DNA from: Bradyrhizobium neotropicale
Lineage (GTDB): Bacteria > Pseudomonadota > Alphaproteobacteria > Rhizobiales > Xanthobacteraceae
Reading direction: 5' to 3'
DNA: 64,000 bases
Assembly (NCBI RefSeq): GCF_001641695.1
Contig: NZ_LSEF01000061.1
Location: 62,001 to 126,000 of the forward strand
Shown here: positions 27,139 to 37,454 of the stretch, piece after piece
Layout of the letters: the number at the start of each line of letters is the position of its first letter
How positions within the stretch are numbered: position 1 is the stretch's first letter
Notes under the pieces: model-generated
The model's input: only the letters and a program-made list of their open reading frames with translations
Told to the model about the DNA's origin: nothing
Database searches by the model: none
Position numbers and translations under genes: made by a program

Positions 27139-28257
27139 TCAGGTGCCGCCGCCGACGATCTCGGCGTAGCCGCCCTTGGCGTCCCATTTGTAGACGACGT
27201 AGTCGATCTGCTTGATGTCGCCCTTGGCGTCATACTCGATCGGGCCGATCACCGTGTCCCACTTGCCGGCCTTCATCGCGTCCATGACCTTCTTGGCGTC
27301 GGTCGTGCCGGCCTTCTTGGCCGCCTGCGACCAGACCTGCATCGCAGCATAGGTGTAGAGGGTGTAGCCCTCGGGATCGATGCCCTTGGCCTTGAAGGCC
27401 TCGACGATCTTCTTCGCGGTCGGCTTGTTGCGCGGATCGGGGCCGAAGGTGAACAGCGTGCCTTCGCCGGCCGGACCGGTGATGGAGGCGTACTCCTTGT
27501 CGGCGAGCGCGTCGCCGGCCATCAGCACCGTCTTGAGACCCTGGTCGCGCATCTGGCGCAGGATCAGGCCGCTCTCCTGGTGGTAGCCGCCGACATAGAC
27601 GAGATCGATGTTGTCGCGCTTCAGGCGCGAGACGATCGCGTTAAAGTCCTTGTCGCCCTTGTTGTAGGACTCGTACATCTTCTCGGTGATGCCGGCCTTG
27701 TTGAGCGCCTTCTTGGTCTCGTCGGCAAGACCCTTGCCGTAGGTGGTCTTGTCGTTGAGGATCGCGATGTTCTTGCCCTTGAAGTTCTTGGCGATGTACT
27801 GCGCCGCGATCAGGCCCTGCTGGTCGTCACGGCCGCAGACGCGCGCCACGTTCCAGAGCTTGCGCTCGGTGAACAGCGGGTTGGTCGAGGCCGGCGTGAT
27901 CTGCAGGACGTTGCCGTCGGCATAGGCTTCGGACGCCGGGATCGACGACGAGGAGCAATAGTGCCCGGCGACGAACGGCATCTTCGCGCTGGCGATCTTC
28001 TCGGCGACCGAGCGTGCCTGTTTCGGATCGCAGGCGTCGTCCTCGACGTCGAGCGCGAGCTTCTTGCCGTTGACGCCGCCGGCGGCATTGATGTCAGCCA
28101 CGGCCATCTCCGCGCCGTTCTTCATCTGACGGCCGAAGGCGGACTCGCCGCCGGTCATCGGGCCTGCAACTGCGACTGTGACATCCTGCGCGAATGCCGC
28201 GCTCGACAGCGCGATCGATGCGCCGAATGCCAGACCGATGAGCTTCAGTGATTTCAT
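27139..28257 (-). CDS. livK: Branched-chain amino acid ABC transporter substrate-binding protein
   Basis: A 372-residue periplasmic binding protein with a Sec signal peptide (MKSLKLIGLAFGASIALSSA, cleavage near AFA-QD). The VTVAVAGPMTGGESAFGRQM start and later VVGHYCSSSS and YTYAAMQVWSQAA segments are typical of the LivK/type I periplasmic fold for leucine, isoleucine, valine or related amides. Start 28257 has GAGG upstream; an in-frame codon at 28299 is not supported. It lies downstream of livF with a 149-nt gap and ends in a terminator, so it may have its own promoter but belongs to the same transporter. Specificity is not readable. Confidence 0.9.
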   Translation of the reverse strand: MKSLKLIGLAFGASIALSSAAFAQDVTVAVAGPMTGGESAFGRQMKNGAEMAVADINAAGGVNGKKLALDVEDDACDPKQARSVAEKIASAKMPFVAGHYCSSSSIPASEAYADGNVLQITPASTNPLFTERKLWNVARVCGRDDQQGLIAAQYIAKNFKGKNIAILNDKTTYGKGLADETKKALNKAGITEKMYESYNKGDKDFNAIVSRLKRDNIDLVYVGGYHQESGLILRQMRDQGLKTVLMAGDALADKEYASITGPAGEGTLFTFGPDPRNKPTAKKIVEAFKAKGIDPEGYTLYTYAAMQVWSQAAKKAGTTDAKKVMDAMKAGKWDTVIGPIEYDAKGDIKQIDYVVYKWDAKGGYAEIVGGGT

Positions 28258-28406
28258 GAGATACCTCGCGGGTGGTCGCCTGTGGACGTTGCCGGGCATG
28301 CCCGGCTCAAACCGGCGCCATTCTCGAATGAATTTGCGGAGAAGTCACCGGCAAAATACGGGCAGGGCAGAGGATATCTCGCCGCATTTGCGGCGCTCGA
28401 GGGCGC

Positions 28407-29137
28407 CTAGCCGTGCCGGCCGCCTTCCAGATAGGCGGCGCGAATCTCGGAGCGCTGCAACAATTCGGCGCCGGTTCCGGCCAGCGTGATCAGGCCATTG
28501 ACCATGACATAGCCGCGATGGGCGAGCTTGAGCGCGTGGTTGGCGTTCTGCTCGACGATGAGCACCGTCAGGCCGTCCTGCCGGTTCAGGACGCGGATCG
28601 CATCGAAGATCTGGCGCGCGATCAGCGGCGCGAGCCCGAGCGAGGGCTCGTCGAGCAGGAGCAGGCGCGGGCGGCTCATCAGAGCGCGGCCGATCGCCAG
28701 CATCTGCTGCTCGCCGCCGGACAGCGTGCCGCCGCGCTGGGCATAGCGTTCCTTGAGCCGCGGGAACAGCGTGAACACGCGGTCCAGCGTGGCGTCGCGT
28801 TCCGCCTCCGTGCATTCGGTGGCGTCCGCCCCCATCTGGAGGTTTTCAGCAACGCTCATGCGCGGGAAGATGCGCCGGCCTTCGGGCGATTGGGCGATGC
28901 GCAAATGCGCGATCTCGTGGGTCGGAACGTCCGTGATGTCGCGGCCCTCGTACAGGATCTGGCCGGCGCGGGCCCGCGGCTTGCCGAAGATCGTCATCAT
29001 CAGCGTCGATTTGCCGGCGCCGTTGGCGCCGATCAGAGCGACGATCTCGCCGGGATTGATCTCGATGTCGACGCCCTTCAGCGCCTCGATCTTGCCGTAG
29101 GCGGCGCGCAGGCCGCGGATCGTGAGCAGGGGTGAGG

Positions 29138-29141
<4 letters not shown>
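28407..29141 (-). CDS. livF: Branched-chain amino acid ABC transporter ATP-binding protein LivF
   Basis: A 244-residue ATPase with Walker A GANGAGKST, signature LSGGEQQ, Walker B LLLLDEPSLGLAP and the His switch region VLIVEQNANHAL. The EIAHLRIAQSPEGRRIFPRMSV part is the LivF-type Q-loop. It powers uptake by the LivHM channel with LivG. Its start overlaps the livG stop by 4 nt (ATGA), so the two are translationally coupled in the order livH-M-G-F-K on the minus strand. Confidence 0.92.
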
Positions 29142-31290
<2,149 letters not shown>

Positions 31291-31303
31291 GCGGGCCGGT
31301 CCG

Positions 31304-32221
31304 TCAGACTTTTTCGACTTCGGGACGACCGAGCAGGCCGGTCGGCATGAAGATCAAAACCACGATCAGGATCGAGAAGGCCGCGACGTCCTTGTACTCC
31401 ACCGAGAAATAGGCCGACCAGAACGTCTCGATCAGGCCGATCGCGAGCCCGCCCAGCATCGCACCCGGCAGCGAGCCGATGCCGCCGAGCACGGCCGCGG
31501 TGAATGCCTTGATGCCGGCGACGAAGCCCATGAAGAAATCGACCAGGCCGTAATAGAGCAGGTACATCAGGCCGGCGACGGCAGCGAGCGCCGCGCCGAT
31601 CACGAAGGTCATGGAGATGGTGCGGTCGACATTGACGCCGAGCAGCGCCGCCATGGTCTGGTCCTGCTCGCACGCGCGCATGTCGCGCCCGAGCCGGGTG
31701 CGCGACACCAGCCAGGTGAAGATCGCCAGCAGCACGATCGTGGTGACGACCACCATGATCTGGATGTTGGAGAGCTGGATCACGAAGCCGTCGGGGCTTT
31801 CATGCAGCGTGTAGCCGCCGGTGATGAAGGGTGGGATCGGCTTGACGCGCGCGCCCTGCGCAACTTGCGAGTAGTTGGTCAGCACGAAGGACATACCGAT
31901 CGCCGACAGCATCGGGGCGAGGCGGAAGGAATGGCGCAGCGGCCGGTAGGCGATGCGCTCGATGGTCCAGCCATAGAGGGCGGTGATCGCCATCGAGACC
32001 AGCAGCACCACGAGCAGGATCACCGGAATAGCGGTCAGGCCGAGCGAGATCAGGATCAGGAAAGTGATGAGGGCGATGAAGCCGCCGATCATGAAGATGT
32101 CGCCATGGGCGAAATTGATCATGCCGACGATGCCGTAGACCATCGTGTAGCCGATCGCGATCAGGCCGTAGATCGAGCCGAGCACGAGGCCGTTGATGAG
32201 CTGCTGGGCGAAATAATCCAT
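31304..32221 (-). CDS. livH: Branched-chain amino acid ABC transporter permease LivH
   Basis: A 305-residue permease starting MDYFAQQLINGLVLGSIYGL, the normal LivH N-terminus; the ATG at 32221 is chosen on that basis over a start 5 codons earlier. The GMINFAHGDIFMIGGF signature, AVLGGIGSLPGAMLGGLAIG and eight or so hydrophobic segments confirm the family. It is the first gene of livHMGFK. The 266-bp region upstream shows no clear operator, but it must hold the promoter. Confidence 0.92.
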   Translation of the reverse strand: MDYFAQQLINGLVLGSIYGLIAIGYTMVYGIVGMINFAHGDIFMIGGFIALITFLILISLGLTAIPVILLVVLLVSMAITALYGWTIERIAYRPLRHSFRLAPMLSAIGMSFVLTNYSQVAQGARVKPIPPFITGGYTLHESPDGFVIQLSNIQIMVVVTTIVLLAIFTWLVSRTRLGRDMRACEQDQTMAALLGVNVDRTISMTFVIGAALAAVAGLMYLLYYGLVDFFMGFVAGIKAFTAAVLGGIGSLPGAMLGGLAIGLIETFWSAYFSVEYKDVAAFSILIVVLIFMPTGLLGRPEVEKV

Positions 32222-32487
32222 AGGCTGCCGTACCAAACCTGTCGCGGCTCAAAGGGAGCTCTTTAGAGAGAGAGTTCTAGGGCCCCGGCAGCCCTTGAGC
32301 GTTCGTCTCGTTTTCTAACAGGAGGGAACTGGCCGCCGCAACAGGCCAAGCCTCGACATAAAGGCTTGTGCAGAGGTGATTTTCGCCTTCTGGTTCCCCC
32401 AAAACGGAGGAACCGGGTTCCGCGGGCAACCAAAATAAGGGGCGGCCGTTGTCTCGCCTCTGACGTCCAACAAGGGAGTTCCCCCGA

Positions 32488-32655
32488 ATGACGAAGCAGC
32501 AGAACCAGAATCCGGGCCAGCAGAGTCAGAACCCAGGCCAGCGCAATCCTCAGCAGCAGCAGGGCGGCGGTCAGAAACCCGGACAGCAGCAGCAGGATCC
32601 GATGCGCCAGGGCGAGAAGCCCGGCCAGCAGGGCGGTCAGCAGGATAACAGGTAG
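32488..32655 (+). CDS. Gln/Gly-rich small protein with PGQQ repeats
   Basis: A 55-residue hydrophilic protein made almost wholly of Gln, Gly, Asn, Pro, Lys and Asp, with repeated NPGQ/PGQQ units (for example QNPGQQSQNPGQ near the start and KPGQQ twice later). It should be disordered. AGGGAG lies 9 nt before the ATG and a strong terminator follows 46 nt after the stop, so this looks like a complete monocistronic gene. The family is not identified; desiccation or stress-type disordered proteins share this make-up, but that is only an analogy. A longer frame on the opposite strand is a shadow. Confidence 0.6.
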   Translation: MTKQQNQNPGQQSQNPGQRNPQQQQGGGQKPGQQQQDPMRQGEKPGQQGGQQDNR

Positions 32656-32700
32656 ACTGGGAGCCCACGGGCAAGCCAAGGCCAAGTGGAGAGCAGTGGA

Positions 32701-32734
32701 GGTCCCGCCGAAAAGGCGGGGCCTTTTTCTTTTG
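32701..32734 (+). terminator. Strong intrinsic terminator
   Basis: GGTCCCGCC pairs with GGCGGGGCC (9 bp, one G-U) around a GAAAA loop, followed at once by TTTTTCTTTT. It ends the small Q-rich gene. Confidence 0.85.
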
Positions 32735-32757
32735 GGTGCGCTAAGCTTGGGCTCTCT

Positions 32758-32856
32758 CGTCTTTCGGCGCGATGCGAAGCGTCGAACTATGGTGCGCATG
32801 CGCACCTGAGAATCTCGAGATTCCGGATTCGGTCCTGCGGACCGCCCCGGAATGAC
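32758..32856. repeat. Palindromic repeat, GTCATTCCGGGGC family, subtype B
   Basis: Right end GGTCCTGCGGACCGCCCC then GGAATGAC, inner GTGCGCATGCGCAC and CTCGAGATTCCGG. It shares its inside and right end with the copy at 43993; the left end is degenerate. It stands between the terminator and the next gene. Confidence 0.75.
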
Positions 32857-32984
32857 GAAGGTGGCGGCGGGCCAGTTAAGGTAAACAAAGGGTTTAAATT
32901 GCCGCCACAGTCTGATGCGAGTTAGCTCCCGGCAATATCGCCGCCGTCCCCCGTGGGGGCGCGGCAAACGAAGCGGGAAGCGGC

Positions 32985-33506
32985 ATGTTCACGAATTGGC
33001 GGATCGGCTCAGTCAACGGCGCGCTGCTGGCGGCCTATTTCATTCCGGCCTGGACGCTCGTCGCCTTCAACATCGTCATCGCGCCGGTGCATGGCCTCTA
33101 CGAGCGGCCGAGCGTGGCGGTGGCGCTGTTCCTCAGCGATCACCTGCAGATGGCGGGGATGAGCACGGTGCGCGCCGCCTGGCTGCTGGCCCTCGGCCGG
33201 GCGACCGTTGTGGCGTTCTTTGCGATCTATCTCGCGCTTCTGTGCATTCCCCGCACCCGCAAGAGCGGCAGCAGCGACGAAGCCCTCGGCATCGCACTTG
33301 CGATCGGCAGCCTGATCTCGTTTGCAAGCATGGTGATGGCCTCGAAGGTCGGCGAGATGGCGGCGCTCCGGCTACACGCCACCGAGTTGTTGCTGCTGCT
33401 CGGTGCTGCGATCGTGATGGTGATCGAACGGCCGGAGGCGCCGAAGGCCGTCGAGGCCGCCGCGCCGCTAGGTTTTGAGCAGGCCGAGCTCCTGCACAAT
33501 CGCTGA
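32985..33506 (+). CDS. Hypothetical four-TM membrane protein
   Basis: A 173-residue inner-membrane protein. Four hydrophobic segments are visible: LLAAYFIPAWTLVAFNIVIA, VVAFFAIYLALLCIP, ALGIALAIGSLISFASMVMA and LLLLLGAAIVMVIE. No family is recognised. GCGGGAAG precedes the ATG. Its last 39 bases overlap the 3' end of pcaC on the other strand, so expression of the two may interfere. Confidence 0.55.
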   Translation: MFTNWRIGSVNGALLAAYFIPAWTLVAFNIVIAPVHGLYERPSVAVALFLSDHLQMAGMSTVRAAWLLALGRATVVAFFAIYLALLCIPRTRKSGSSDEALGIALAIGSLISFASMVMASKVGEMAALRLHATELLLLLGAAIVMVIERPEAPKAVEAAAPLGFEQAELLHNR

Positions 33507-33860
33507 GGCTTCCTTCACGGCGTGGTTCGCTGCCGGAACGCCGCAATAGATCGCCTGCTGCAGCAGGATTTCCTTGATGTCGTCGGGGGTGAAGCCGCCC
33601 TCGGCCAGCGCTGCGCGCACGTGCAGCCGGAATTCGTCCCATTGCCCGAGCGCGACCATGGTGCCGATCACCAGCACCCGTCTCGTGCGTTCGTCGAAAT
33701 GCGGCCGGGTCCAGATATCGCCCCAGGCATAGCGGGTGATCAGGTCCTGGAAGTCGGTGTTGAACGCGTTGCGGTTGGCGATCGACTTGTCGACCCAGGC
33801 ATTGCCGAGCACCTTGCGGCGCACATTCATGCCGGCATCGCGGCGCTTTTGGTCGTCCAT
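33468..33860 (-). CDS. pcaC: 4-carboxymuconolactone decarboxylase
   Basis: A 130-residue all-helical protein of the AhpD/CMD fold. It converts gamma-carboxymuconolactone to beta-ketoadipate enol-lactone in the protocatechuate branch of the beta-ketoadipate pathway. Motifs typical of PcaC are NTDFQDLITRYAWGDIWTRP, the DERTRRVLVIGTMVALGQWDEF run (by position about 57-78) and the HVRAALAEGGFTPDDIKE catalytic segment. It follows pcaD in the order pcaB-pcaD-pcaC on the minus strand but is separated from pcaD by an inverted repeat element, so its expression might be damped. Confidence 0.93.
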   Translation of the reverse strand: MDDQKRRDAGMNVRRKVLGNAWVDKSIANRNAFNTDFQDLITRYAWGDIWTRPHFDERTRRVLVIGTMVALGQWDEFRLHVRAALAEGGFTPDDIKEILLQQAIYCGVPAANHAVKEASAIVQELGLLKT

Positions 33861-33885
33861 TGATTTCTCCTCTTGCTCGGTTCTT

Positions 33886-34009
33886 CACCTCTCCCCATCG
33901 GGGGAGAGGTCGATTTGCGCAGCAAATCGGGTGAGGGGCTCAGGTGTCCATGAGAGACCGTAACCCCTCACCCGGCGCTTTGCGCCGACCTCTCCCGATG
34001 GGAGAGGTG
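33886..34009. repeat. Pair of inverted palindromic repeats inside pca operon
   Basis: CACCTCTCCCCATCGGGG ... GGTGAGGGG at 33886-33938 is followed by an inverted copy, CCCCTCACCCGGCGC ... GGGAGAGGTG at 33964-34009. Each unit contains its own hairpin (GATTTGCGCAGCAAATC in the first, GGCGCTTTGCGCC in the second), and the two units together can fold into one long stem. It lies between pcaD and pcaC. Confidence 0.85.
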
Positions 34010-34024
34010 TCCGAACGTGCGGCA

Positions 34025-34807
34025 CTATCGTTGCATCAAGAACCCAACCACCGCGTCGGTGAAGGCGTGGGGCTGCTCGACATTGGAAATATGGGCGGCG
34101 TCGATGATGGTCATGCTCGCGCCGGGGATATTGCTGCGGATCAATTCGCCCGCCGCGATCGGCGTCGCCATGTCGTGGCGGCCGGCGATCACCAGCGTCG
34201 GGCTCTTGATCTTGGGCAGCAGCGCGCGCTGGTCGAGCGTCGACAGCGCCTCGCAGCAGGCGAGATAGCCTTCGACGGGGGAGGCGAGCAGCATCGACTT
34301 CATCTTCGCCGCGATCTGCGGCTCGCGCTCGCGGAAATCGGCCGTCAGCCAGCCCGCGAGCACAGCATCAGCGACCGCCGCGATGCCACCTGCCTTCACC
34401 GCCTGGATGCGCTCCAGCCATTTGGTCGGTTCGGCATAGTAGCAGGAGGTGTTGGCGAGGACGATTTTGCCGAGGCGTTCCGGTGCGTTCGCACCCAACC
34501 ACTGGCCGACCATGCCGCCCATCGACAGGCCGCACCAATGCACCTTCTCGATGTTGAGATCGTCGAGGATCGCGAGCACGTCGCGGCCGAAGCGCTCCAT
34601 CGAATAGGGGCCGGGCGGGACATTCGACTTGCCATGGCCGCGGCGGTCGTAGCGGATGACGCGGAACACCTGCGTCAGCGCCTTCATCTGAGGCTCCCAC
34701 ATCTGCAGCGTGCAGCCGAGCGAGTTGGAGAGCATCAGGGTCGGCCCGCCGTCGCGGCCTTCGACGGAGACGTTGATCAGGCAACCGTCGGCATCGATCA
34801 TCGGCAT
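34025..34807 (-). CDS. pcaD: 3-oxoadipate enol-lactonase
   Basis: A 260-residue alpha/beta-hydrolase. It hydrolyses beta-ketoadipate enol-lactone to beta-ketoadipate. The nucleophile elbow is GLSMGGMVGQWLG, the oxyanion region is LMLSNSLGCTLQMWEPQM, and the catalytic His is in DAAHISNVEQPHAF; the acidic residue lies in VIAGRHDMATP. The length is normal. It starts 15 nt after pcaB ends, so they are co-transcribed. Confidence 0.92.
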   Translation of the reverse strand: MPMIDADGCLINVSVEGRDGGPTLMLSNSLGCTLQMWEPQMKALTQVFRVIRYDRRGHGKSNVPPGPYSMERFGRDVLAILDDLNIEKVHWCGLSMGGMVGQWLGANAPERLGKIVLANTSCYYAEPTKWLERIQAVKAGGIAAVADAVLAGWLTADFREREPQIAAKMKSMLLASPVEGYLACCEALSTLDQRALLPKIKSPTLVIAGRHDMATPIAAGELIRSNIPGASMTIIDAAHISNVEQPHAFTDAVVGFLMQR

Positions 34808-34822
34808 GGCGGCGTCTCCGTT

Positions 34823-36178
34823 CTATTCGCGGTCGAGGCTGTCGAGCAGGCGGTCGATCAAGGCCTGCGACGCTCCTTGATAGGCCATCGGCTCGAACAA
34901 TGCCGCAATTTTCTGGGGCGTAAGATGCGCGGTGACCTGCGAATCGGCTGACAGCACCTCGCGCAGGTGCTTCTTCTCGGCGACCGCGCGCTTGCTCGCG
35001 GCCTCGACGAGATGATGCGCGTTGCTCTTGCCGACTTTCTCGGCCAGCGCCATCGACACCGCTTCTGCCATGATCAGCCCGTGCGTCGCATCGAGATTGC
35101 TGCGCATACGGGCCGTGTCGACGTCGAGCCCCTCGGCGATGTCGACGATCGCCGCGAGCGCGCCCGAAGTGACCAGCATCAATTGCGGCAGGGTGGGCCA
35201 TTCCGCGTGCCAGGGCCCGGCGCTGCGCTCGTGATCCTGCACCTGCGCGGCAAAAATCGTCGCGGCGAGCTGCGGCGCCATCGTCGCAGCCCCCAGCGCA
35301 CTTGCGGCCGCAACTGGGTTGCGCTTGTGCGGCATAGTCGAAGAGCCGCCGCGGCCTTCGCCAGCGGGCTCGAAGGCTTCTCCGACATCGGTCTGCATCA
35401 TCAGCGAGACGTCGCGGGCGATCTTGCCGCAGCTGCCGGCGAGAATCGCGAAGCTTGATGCGGCTTCCGCGATCCGGTCGCGATGAGTGTGCCAGGGGGC
35501 TTCGGGCAGGGGAAGATCGAGCTCCTGCGCGAGCTGTTCGGCAACTTCGAGCCCCTTGTCGCCAAGGGCTGCGAGCGTGCCGGCGGCGCCGCCGAATTGC
35601 AGCGCGAGGCCTTCGCGGGAGAGCCGCCGCAGCCGGCAACGCGCGCGGGCGAGGCTTGCGGCATATTCGGCGGCCTTCAGTCCGAACGGCATCGGTAGCG
35701 CGTGCTGGAGCCAGGTCCGCGCGACCATGGCGGTGTTGCGGTGGGTGTGCGCCAGCGCGGCAAAGCCCTTGATGGCGCCGCTGAGGTCGACGTCCAGCGC
35801 GTCGATGCCGGCGCGAAGCGTCAGCATGGTCGCGGTGTCGATGACGTCCTGGCTGGTCGCGCCCCAATGCACGTAGCGCGCAGCCTCGCCGTCCGCCCTG
35901 GCGACGTTGGCGGTCAACGTCTTGACCAGGGGAATCGCCAGATTTCCCGACCGGGTCGCGGCCTCCGCCAGCGCCGCGAGGTCGAAGGAGCCAGCCTTGC
36001 AGGCGGCTTCAATCGGAGCCACCGCGGCCGCGGGAATCACGCCTGTGGCGGCTTGCGCCCGTGCCAAGGCTGCCTCGAAATCGAGCATGTTCTGCAGGGT
36101 AGACCGATCCTCGCAGACGGCGCGCATGGCGGCGCTCGACAGCATCGGCGCGAGCAGGGGGGAGAGGGATGTGCTCAT
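34823..36178 (-). CDS. pcaB: 3-carboxy-cis,cis-muconate cycloisomerase
   Basis: A 451-residue enzyme of the fumarase/aspartase superfamily. It lactonises beta-carboxy-cis,cis-muconate to gamma-carboxymuconolactone. GRGGSSTMPHKRNPVAAASAL is the superfamily signature (17 of its residues form the catalytic loop), and VHWGATSQDVIDT is the typical PcaB substrate segment. It shares the superfamily with purB in this window but not its N-terminus. It is the first gene of pcaBDC; pcaGH (dioxygenase) and pcaQ are not in the window. It is divergent from the cox-type cluster. Confidence 0.93.
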   Translation of the reverse strand: MSTSLSPLLAPMLSSAAMRAVCEDRSTLQNMLDFEAALARAQAATGVIPAAAVAPIEAACKAGSFDLAALAEAATRSGNLAIPLVKTLTANVARADGEAARYVHWGATSQDVIDTATMLTLRAGIDALDVDLSGAIKGFAALAHTHRNTAMVARTWLQHALPMPFGLKAAEYAASLARARCRLRRLSREGLALQFGGAAGTLAALGDKGLEVAEQLAQELDLPLPEAPWHTHRDRIAEAASSFAILAGSCGKIARDVSLMMQTDVGEAFEPAGEGRGGSSTMPHKRNPVAAASALGAATMAPQLAATIFAAQVQDHERSAGPWHAEWPTLPQLMLVTSGALAAIVDIAEGLDVDTARMRSNLDATHGLIMAEAVSMALAEKVGKSNAHHLVEAASKRAVAEKKHLREVLSADSQVTAHLTPQKIAALFEPMAYQGASQALIDRLLDSLDRE

Positions 36179-36302
36179 GTTGCGCGGGACCTAATCATCA
36201 TGGCCCGGCTCTGCCAATCCAAAACCGCTCGCGCAAGCTTTTTGCGGTTGCGAATATGCATTGCACGTGACCGGGCGCCACCCTTTCCTTTGCGGCCTCC
36301 GT

Positions 36303-36331
36303 GCGTTACTTCAACAGCACGAAAGTAACGC
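36303..36331. promoter_or_regulatory. Perfect inverted repeat upstream of cox-type cluster
   Basis: GCGTTACTT (36303-36311) mirrored by AAGTAACGC (36323-36331), 11-nt spacer. It lies 17 nt before the coxG start and 125 nt from pcaB on the other side, so it is likely an operator for the cox-type genes, perhaps for both directions. The regulator is unknown. Confidence 0.5.
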
Positions 36332-36348
36332 GATCCGGGAGGCGCCCC

Positions 36349-36795
36349 ATGGCCATGACAATGAACGGCGAAGTCCAGCTTGCGGCATCGCGCGAGGCCG
36401 TGTGGGCCAAGCTCAACGACCCCGAGGTGCTAAAGGCCTGCATCCCCGGCTGCGAGGAGCTCGAGAAGACCGAAGACGGCGGCTTTCGCGCGGTGGCCAA
36501 GATGAAGGTCGGCCCGGTCTCGGCGCGCTTCAGGGGCAAGGTGATGCTGAGCGATCTCGACCCGCCGAACGGCTACAAGATCTCCGGCGAAGGCGAGGGC
36601 GGGGTGGCCGGCTTCGCCAAGGGCGGCGCGGCGGTCAAGCTGTCCGAGAAGGACGGCGGCACGCTGCTGTCCTATGACGTCGAGGCGCAGATCGGCGGCA
36701 AGTTGGCGCAGCTCGGACAGCGCCTGATCAACGGCGCCGCCAAGAAACTGGCCGACGAATTTTTCGCGAACTTTGCCAAGGCGGTACAGGGCTAA
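36349..36795 (+). CDS. coxG: CoxG-like SRPBCC family protein
   Basis: A 148-residue protein of the CO dehydrogenase subunit G (SRPBCC/Bet v1) family. Typical segments are MNGEVQLAASREAVWAKLND, VLKACIPGCEEL and SYDVEAQIGGKLAQLGQRLI. In carboxidotrophs CoxG helps to anchor the enzyme at the membrane; in general the family is a chaperone or ligand-binding helper of molybdo-flavoenzymes. GGGAGG lies 6 nt before the ATG at 36349; a start 16 codons earlier lies inside the inverted repeat and is rejected. A 134-nt gap precedes coxS. Confidence 0.88.
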   Translation: MAMTMNGEVQLAASREAVWAKLNDPEVLKACIPGCEELEKTEDGGFRAVAKMKVGPVSARFRGKVMLSDLDPPNGYKISGEGEGGVAGFAKGGAAVKLSEKDGGTLLSYDVEAQIGGKLAQLGQRLINGAAKKLADEFFANFAKAVQG

Positions 36796-36929
36796 AGCCC
36801 ATCGCCTTTCGTATGGCGGCCTGCGCTCGGGGCGATGTTGCCCCGGGGCATAATGGCCCATATGATAGGCTGGAATAATTATAAGAACCGCTTCGACGGG
36901 ACCCGTCGGGGCGCTGATAGAGAGTGCTT

Positions 36930-37415
36930 ATGGCGAAAATCTCCCTCATCGTGAACGGCAATCCTGTGACGGCCAACGTCGATCCTCGCACACTGCTGGT
37001 GCAGTTCCTGCGCGAGAATCTGCATCTGACCGGGACCCATGTCGGCTGCGACACCTCGCAGTGCGGCGCCTGTGTCGTGCATCTCGACGGCAAGGCCGTG
37101 AAGTCCTGCACCACGCTTGCCGTGATGGCCGACGGCCACGAGGTGCGGACCATCGAGGGGTTGGCCGCCGATGGCGCGCCGCTGCATCCGATGCAGGAGG
37201 CCTTCCGCGAGCATCATGGCCTGCAGTGCGGGTTCTGCACGCCGGGCATGATCATGACCGCGATCGATATCGTCCATCGCAAGGGTCATGAGCTCGACGA
37301 CCACACCATCCGCGAGGAGCTGGAAGGCAATCTCTGCCGCTGCACCGGCTATCAGAACATCGTCGCCTCGATCGCCGCCGGCGCCAAGGCGATGGCGAAA
37401 TCCGATCTCGCCTAA
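36930..37415 (+). CDS. coxS: Molybdo-flavoenzyme small subunit, two [2Fe-2S] clusters
   Basis: A 161-residue iron-sulphur subunit of the CO dehydrogenase / xanthine dehydrogenase family. The plant-ferredoxin-like cluster uses GCDTSQCGACVVHLDGKAV plus a Cys further on (KSC), and the second helical cluster uses LQCGFCTPGM and CRCTGYQN. It passes electrons from the molybdenum centre to FAD. The ATG at 36930 is preferred; a GTG two codons earlier is in frame. It is followed after 39 nt by coxM. In other clusters the large catalytic subunit stands between these two, and it is missing here. Confidence 0.92.
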   Translation: MAKISLIVNGNPVTANVDPRTLLVQFLRENLHLTGTHVGCDTSQCGACVVHLDGKAVKSCTTLAVMADGHEVRTIEGLAADGAPLHPMQEAFREHHGLQCGFCTPGMIMTAIDIVHRKGHELDDHTIREELEGNLCRCTGYQNIVASIAAGAKAMAKSDLA

Positions 37416-37454
37416 CACCTCTACCCGCGCGCATTCCGCGATCAGGACATTCAG

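Noticed and set aside
28378..28396. CGCCGC-ATTT-GCGGCG hairpin after livF
   Set aside because: No T-run on the minus strand, so not called a terminator; livK may still be in the same transcript.
32263..32967. Minus-strand frame over the Q-rich gene and terminator
   Set aside because: It reads through a strong terminator and a repeat element; the plus-strand small gene has a good ribosome-binding site.
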